Made by a program: the position numbers and the translations under genes. Below the pieces are notes generated by a model that saw only the letters and a program-made list of their open reading frames with translations, had not been told where the DNA came from and made no database searches. DNA of 19,741 bases from an uncultured Campylobacter sp. (lineage in GTDB: Bacteria; Campylobacterota; Campylobacteria; Campylobacterales; Campylobacteraceae). Location of the stretch: NCBI RefSeq assembly GCF_938045465.1, contig NZ_CALIBF010000129.1, positions 1 through 19,741 on the forward strand. Direction: 5' to 3'. Of this stretch, positions 16,523 through 19,741 are shown one piece after another (the first letter of the stretch is position 1; every line of letters starts with the position of its first letter).

Positions 16523-18793
16523 ATAGTTAAAGAAATATATTTTATCGTCGTATCGGCTATCATAATATTTTTTGGGCTTGCTACTATTGCGCCCGATTCC
16601 GCGCTTGTAGGCAGCGCAGGCAACGCCATCCGCTCATTTAATACCCAGCTATTCGGCTATTTTGCATACATCTATCCGCTATTTTTGCTCGCCTTAGCAT
16701 ACGTAGCCTATAAGCATTTTCGCGGTTTTGACTTTAGATTTTTTGAGTTTAGCATCGGAGCCATTTTGCTGTTTTTTACCATTTTGATGGTGCAGTCGAG
16801 TCTCTTTGGCGCTAGTGGCGGAGCAGTCGGCAGCTTCGCGGTGGACGGACTTAGGCGAATGATCGGAAGCGTCGGTGTGTGGATTTTTAATATTACGATT
16901 TTTGTGCTTTCGCTAGTACTTATATTTGAAGATCGTTTTACCGACATCATCAAAAACTGCTTTATTGGCTCAAGAGACGAAAGCTCACAGGATGGAATTG
17001 GAGATGATTTCGCTAGCGATACGGATGCAGCGCAAAGGGGCGGGCTTGCAAGGTATTCGTCTGCGCAAGGCTTGAGAGGTGCGGAAAATTTTAACGCTTT
17101 GAGCGCAGAGGACGATTCGGCGAAACAGGGTAATTTTGCGGAGCAGGGCGCAAGCGGGCGCGGTTTTGAAGGCGGGCAAAATTTTCAAAATTTAAACGAT
17201 GCTCGCGAGCCCGAGAATGAGCAGAATTTTGGTGACGCGCAGGGTCCGCAGGCTTCCGCTGAACGCGAGCTTAAAATGCCGCAGAAGGGAAAGCCGAGCA
17301 GGCTAAAAAGGGTCGAGCGCCTAAGCGAAGTCGCCGAAAATAAAAGGCTTTTGGATCAGCTCGATAAGGGCAGGGTGGCTAAGCCCAAGGATTTTAAACT
17401 GCCGCCGCTTGATTTTTTAAACCTGCCGCCGAAAAAGAAAAGCAATATCGACGAGAGTGAGATCGATCGTAAAATTTACGACCTGCTCGACAAGCTGCGT
17501 AAATTTAAGATCGACGGCGACGTGGTGCGGACCTACTCGGGCCCGGTCGTTACGACCTTTGAGTTTCGCCCCGCCGCGCACATCAAAGTAAGTAAAATTC
17601 TAACGCTGCAAGACGATCTCGCGATGGCTCTTCGGGCGCAGACCATCCGCATCCAAGCGCCGGTTCCTGGCAAAGATGTCGTGGGTATAGAGATCCCTAA
17701 TCAAAATATCGATACGATCTATCTGCGCGAAATTTTAGAAAGCGACGTATTTAAAAGCGCTTCCAGTCCGCTTACCATCGTGCTTGGCAAGGACATCGTG
17801 GGGCAGCCTTTCGTCACCGATCTTAAGAAGCTGCCGCACCTTCTCATCGCAGGTACCACGGGAAGCGGCAAGAGCGTGGGTATCAACGCCATGCTGCTTA
17901 GCCTTTTGTATCGCAACTCGCCCAAGAGCCTGCGCCTTATAATGATCGATCCCAAGATGCTCGAGTTTAGTATCTACAACGACATCCCGCATCTGCTAAC
18001 GCCCGTAATCACGCAGCCTAAGCAGGCGATCATTGCGCTAAGTAATCTCGTTGCGGAGATGGAGCAGCGCTACTCGCTCATGGCGCAAAACAGGACGAAA
18101 AATATCGACAACTACAATGAAAAGATGCTGCGCGAGGGGGGCGAAATTTTGCCTTACATCGTCGTTATCATCGACGAGCTCGCGGATCTGATGATGACGA
18201 GCGGCAAGGACGTGGAGCACTACATCGCGCGTCTGGCGCAGATGGCGCGCGCCAGCGGCATCCATCTCATCGTAGCGACGCAGCGCCCTAGCGTGGATGT
18301 CGTCACGGGGCTAATAAAGGCGAATCTGCCTAGTCGCATCAGCTTCCGCGTGGGCTCGAAGGTCGATAGCAAGGTGATTTTGGATCAGATGGGCGCGGAC
18401 AGCCTGCTTGGGCGGGGCGATATGCTCTTTACGCCGCCTACCGCGCCGGGGCTCATCCGCCTGCACGCGCCGTTTACGACCGAGAATGAGATCAATAAGA
18501 TCGCGGAATTTTTAAAAGCGCAAGAAAGCGTCGTTTATGACGAGCGATTTTTGATCGAAAACGAGGGCGCCAAGCAAGAAGGCGGCATAATCAATCCGCA
18601 AAATATCGTGCTTGACGAGCTTTACGACGAGGCCAAGGCGATCGTTTTGGAGGAGGAGAAGACCTCGATCAGCTACCTGCAGCGCCGCTTGCGTATCGGA
18701 TACAACCGCGCCGCGACGATCATCGAGCAGCTCGAACAGATGGGCGTTTTAAGCGAGATCAACGCCAAAGGTCAGCGCGACATAATCAAGTAA
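16523..18793 (+). CDS. ftsK: FtsK, septal DNA translocase
   Basis: FtsK anchors in the division septum and pumps chromosomal DNA toward the recombination site before cell closure. Read from 16523 it is 756 aa with the standard four membrane helices (about 5-25, 44-66, 73-98 and 105-133), an acidic, Gln/Gly-rich linker (about 150-290), the motor with Walker A GTTGSGKS (about 441-448) and Walker B VVIIDELADL (about 547-556), and a C-terminal gamma winged helix (about 695-756, ISYLQRRLRIGYNRAATIIEQLE) that reads DNA polarity. The first conventional start is TTG 16685, but that removes helix 1 and most of helix 2 and has no ribosome binding site. The frame is open without a stop back to 16514, and codon 16523 is ATA at ideal spacing. 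The motor is GC-rich (40 of 60 bases in 18241-18300) compared with the preceding operon. Confidence 0.9.
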   Translation: MVKEIYFIVVSAIIIFFGLATIAPDSALVGSAGNAIRSFNTQLFGYFAYIYPLFLLALAYVAYKHFRGFDFRFFEFSIGAILLFFTILMVQSSLFGASGGAVGSFAVDGLRRMIGSVGVWIFNITIFVLSLVLIFEDRFTDIIKNCFIGSRDESSQDGIGDDFASDTDAAQRGGLARYSSAQGLRGAENFNALSAEDDSAKQGNFAEQGASGRGFEGGQNFQNLNDAREPENEQNFGDAQGPQASAERELKMPQKGKPSRLKRVERLSEVAENKRLLDQLDKGRVAKPKDFKLPPLDFLNLPPKKKSNIDESEIDRKIYDLLDKLRKFKIDGDVVRTYSGPVVTTFEFRPAAHIKVSKILTLQDDLAMALRAQTIRIQAPVPGKDVVGIEIPNQNIDTIYLREILESDVFKSASSPLTIVLGKDIVGQPFVTDLKKLPHLLIAGTTGSGKSVGINAMLLSLLYRNSPKSLRLIMIDPKMLEFSIYNDIPHLLTPVITQPKQAIIALSNLVAEMEQRYSLMAQNRTKNIDNYNEKMLREGGEILPYIVVIIDELADLMMTSGKDVEHYIARLAQMARASGIHLIVATQRPSVDVVTGLIKANLPSRISFRVGSKVDSKVILDQMGADSLLGRGDMLFTPPTAPGLIRLHAPFTTENEINKIAEFLKAQESVVYDERFLIENEGAKQEGGIINPQNIVLDELYDEAKAIVLEEEKTSISYLQRRLRIGYNRAATIIEQLEQMGVLSEINAKGQRDIIK

Positions 18794-18824
18794 GCTTTAA
18801 AATTTCGATAAAATTTAAGCGGCG

Positions 18825-18972
18825 AAATTTTAAAATTTATTAAATTTATGGGTGCTAGAATTTTTAAAATTTAACCGATCTGCGTCGGTGAAATTTTAAA
18901 ATTTATCGGATTTGAAGCGGTGGAATTTTAAAATTTTTTGATCTGCATGGCGGATTTTAAATTTTAAAATTT
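18825..18972. repeat. Cluster of A/T palindromes AAATTTTAAAATTT
   Basis: The perfect 14-base palindrome AAATTTTAAAATTT occurs at 18825-18838, 18891-18904 and 18959-18972, with a shifted copy at 18924-18937. Each is preceded by a GC-containing lead such as GCGGCG, GTCGGTG, GCGGTGG or GGCGG. A further copy lies at 19329-19342. Spacing is irregular (66, about 33 and about 35 bases), so this is a dispersed element rather than a true tandem array. Confidence 0.75.
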
Positions 18973-19294
18973 GCGCGTTCCGCAGCTCGCGCTGTGCCTC
19001 TGTGGCTGCGAAAAAGCGGACGGTTTATATGGATGCGAGGATGCGTCAAAGTTTTTTGCGGTGCGGGAGGCGTTTTAAAAGTAGTGCTCGGTGGGTATGA
19101 ACAGCGCGTTTTGCAGCTTGCGTTTACGACGCATCGTTTTTTAAAACGAATTGAAATTTAAGGCGCAGCTAAATTGCGCGCTGTGTTCTTGGCGCCAAAT
19201 TTAAACCGCGGCATGAAATTTTAAAGTGCAAGCGGAGTAGAAAATAGGATGGTTTTAAAATTTAAAAATTGAGCGCTAAAAATTTTGCGATTTT

Positions 19295-19310
19295 AAATTT
19301 TATAAATTTA
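19295..19310. repeat. Third partial copy of the rplI/era A/T element
   Basis: AAATTTTATAAATTTA matches the inner 16 bases of the elements at 3193-3211 and 6003-6021. No gene starts after this copy within the window, which weakens a purely promoter reading of the element. Confidence 0.5.
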
Positions 19311-19361
19311 CAAAACTCGGTAGAATTTAAATTTTAAAATTTTGCTTCTTTTTGGGCTTTT

Positions 19362-19393
19362 AAATTTTGAAATTTTGAAATTTTGAAATTTTG
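19362..19393. repeat. Octamer tandem repeat (AAATTTTG) x4
   Basis: Four perfect head-to-tail copies of AAATTTTG at 19362, 19370, 19378 and 19386, followed by a partial AATTT. It lies in the spacer after ftsK. Perfect short tandem repeats of this size can change copy number by strand slippage. Confidence 0.9.
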
Positions 19394-19741
19394 AATTTAC
19401 CGCAGCGAATCAAAATTTTAAATCGCGCCTTGCCGGTATGAAGCGTTTGAAGTTGCGCGAGCGGGAGAAGTTGCCGGAGTATTAGTATTGGCTTGTCGTG
19501 CGTGGCAGCTGATTTGCAGCACGAACGCCCATGTGCAATTTTGTATAGTCGCGGCTTGTGACCATGCTATAACGTGCCGAAAGCCGCTTTGTGCAAGAAG
19601 AATGTGTACTTAAAAGGTGGTGCGGGACGTGCTTTTCGGCGCGGTATCTCGCAGCGCATGCCATAAAGCCGCCTATGTGCGAGAATAAAATTCGCGCCGC
19701 ACGTCAAAGACGCATAATCGCATTGCGTGCCAAAAGACAAT

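Larger units (their letters stand above)
18794..19741. other. 948-base gene-free spacer after ftsK
   Basis: No supported gene. The first part (18794-18975) has four near-copies of AAATTTTAAAATTT; the middle (18976-19260) is mixed sequence with a TCGTTTT-TT-AAAACGA hairpin at 19134-19149; 19295-19393 is again A/T-word rich with an octamer repeat. From about 19480 the A/T words stop and the sequence has a different texture. A 60-codon frame on the minus strand (19482-19664) has no ribosome binding site and no recognisable protein content. Confidence 0.6.

Noticed and set aside
17735..18265. Minus-strand frames within ftsK
   Set aside because: Antisense to the conserved motor domain, with no independent initiation signals.
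18825..18972. CRISPR array in the post-ftsK spacer
   Set aside because: Repeats are only 14-20 bases, A/T-only palindromes with irregular 20-50-base spacing, and there are no cas genes nearby.
19482..19664. 60-codon minus-strand frame near the right edge
   Set aside because: No ribosome binding site, no recognised domain and basic low-information content; probably chance.

Overview
The window looks like a chromosomal segment of a Campylobacter species of intermediate GC (the C. gracilis / C. showae / C. rectus kind rather than the AT-rich C. jejuni). The reasons are the protein sequences (the HslV start, the argG-rplI-hslV-hslU-era order, and a Cts/MSHA-type locus), very compact overlapping operons, and spacers full of A/T words such as AAATTTTAAAATTT between GC-richer genes. 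The genus is inferred from recalled family sequences and gene order; no database search was possible.

Layout. (1) 1-399 is a gene-free spacer. (2) 400-1751, minus strand, is a three-gene overlapping operon: a small S4-domain RNA-binding protein, tsaE (tRNA t6A synthesis) and lptB (LPS-export ATPase). (3) Diverging from it on the plus strand are argG (arginine synthesis), then rplI (ribosomal protein L9), hslV and hslU (ATP-dependent protease) with overlapping ends. After a 493-bp A/T-word spacer comes era (ribosome-assembly GTPase).

(4) 6961-16402 is one tight plus-strand operon of eight coupled genes encoding the envelope machine of a type IV pilus / type II secretion-like system. The order is a GspL/MshI-like PilM-PilN fusion, a PilO-like protein, a PilP-like protein, a secretin, an ExeA/MshM-type ATPase, a TPR protein (MshN-like), a small exported protein of unknown function, a GspE/MshE ATPase and a GspF/MshG platform protein (nine reading frames counting the unknown one). 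This is the MSHA operon order I-J-K-L-M-N-E-G with one extra gene between N and E. It matches the Campylobacter transformation (Cts) locus ctsD-ctsP-...-ctsE-ctsF, so the likely role is DNA uptake. No pilin or prepilin peptidase gene is in the window. A clean intrinsic terminator follows the last gene.

(5) ftsK (16523-18793), the septal DNA translocase, follows. Its complete four-helix membrane domain needs 54 codons upstream of the first conventional start, and the codon sitting at the ideal distance from its ribosome binding site is ATA. (6) 18794-19741 is a 948-bp spacer with clustered A/T palindromes, a four-copy octamer repeat and a final stretch of different composition; no gene is supported there.

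The most noteworthy points are the apparent non-canonical ftsK start, the pilin-less MSHA-like/Cts operon with its unknown extra gene and degraded c-di-GMP motif, and the repeated A/T elements in the spacers.
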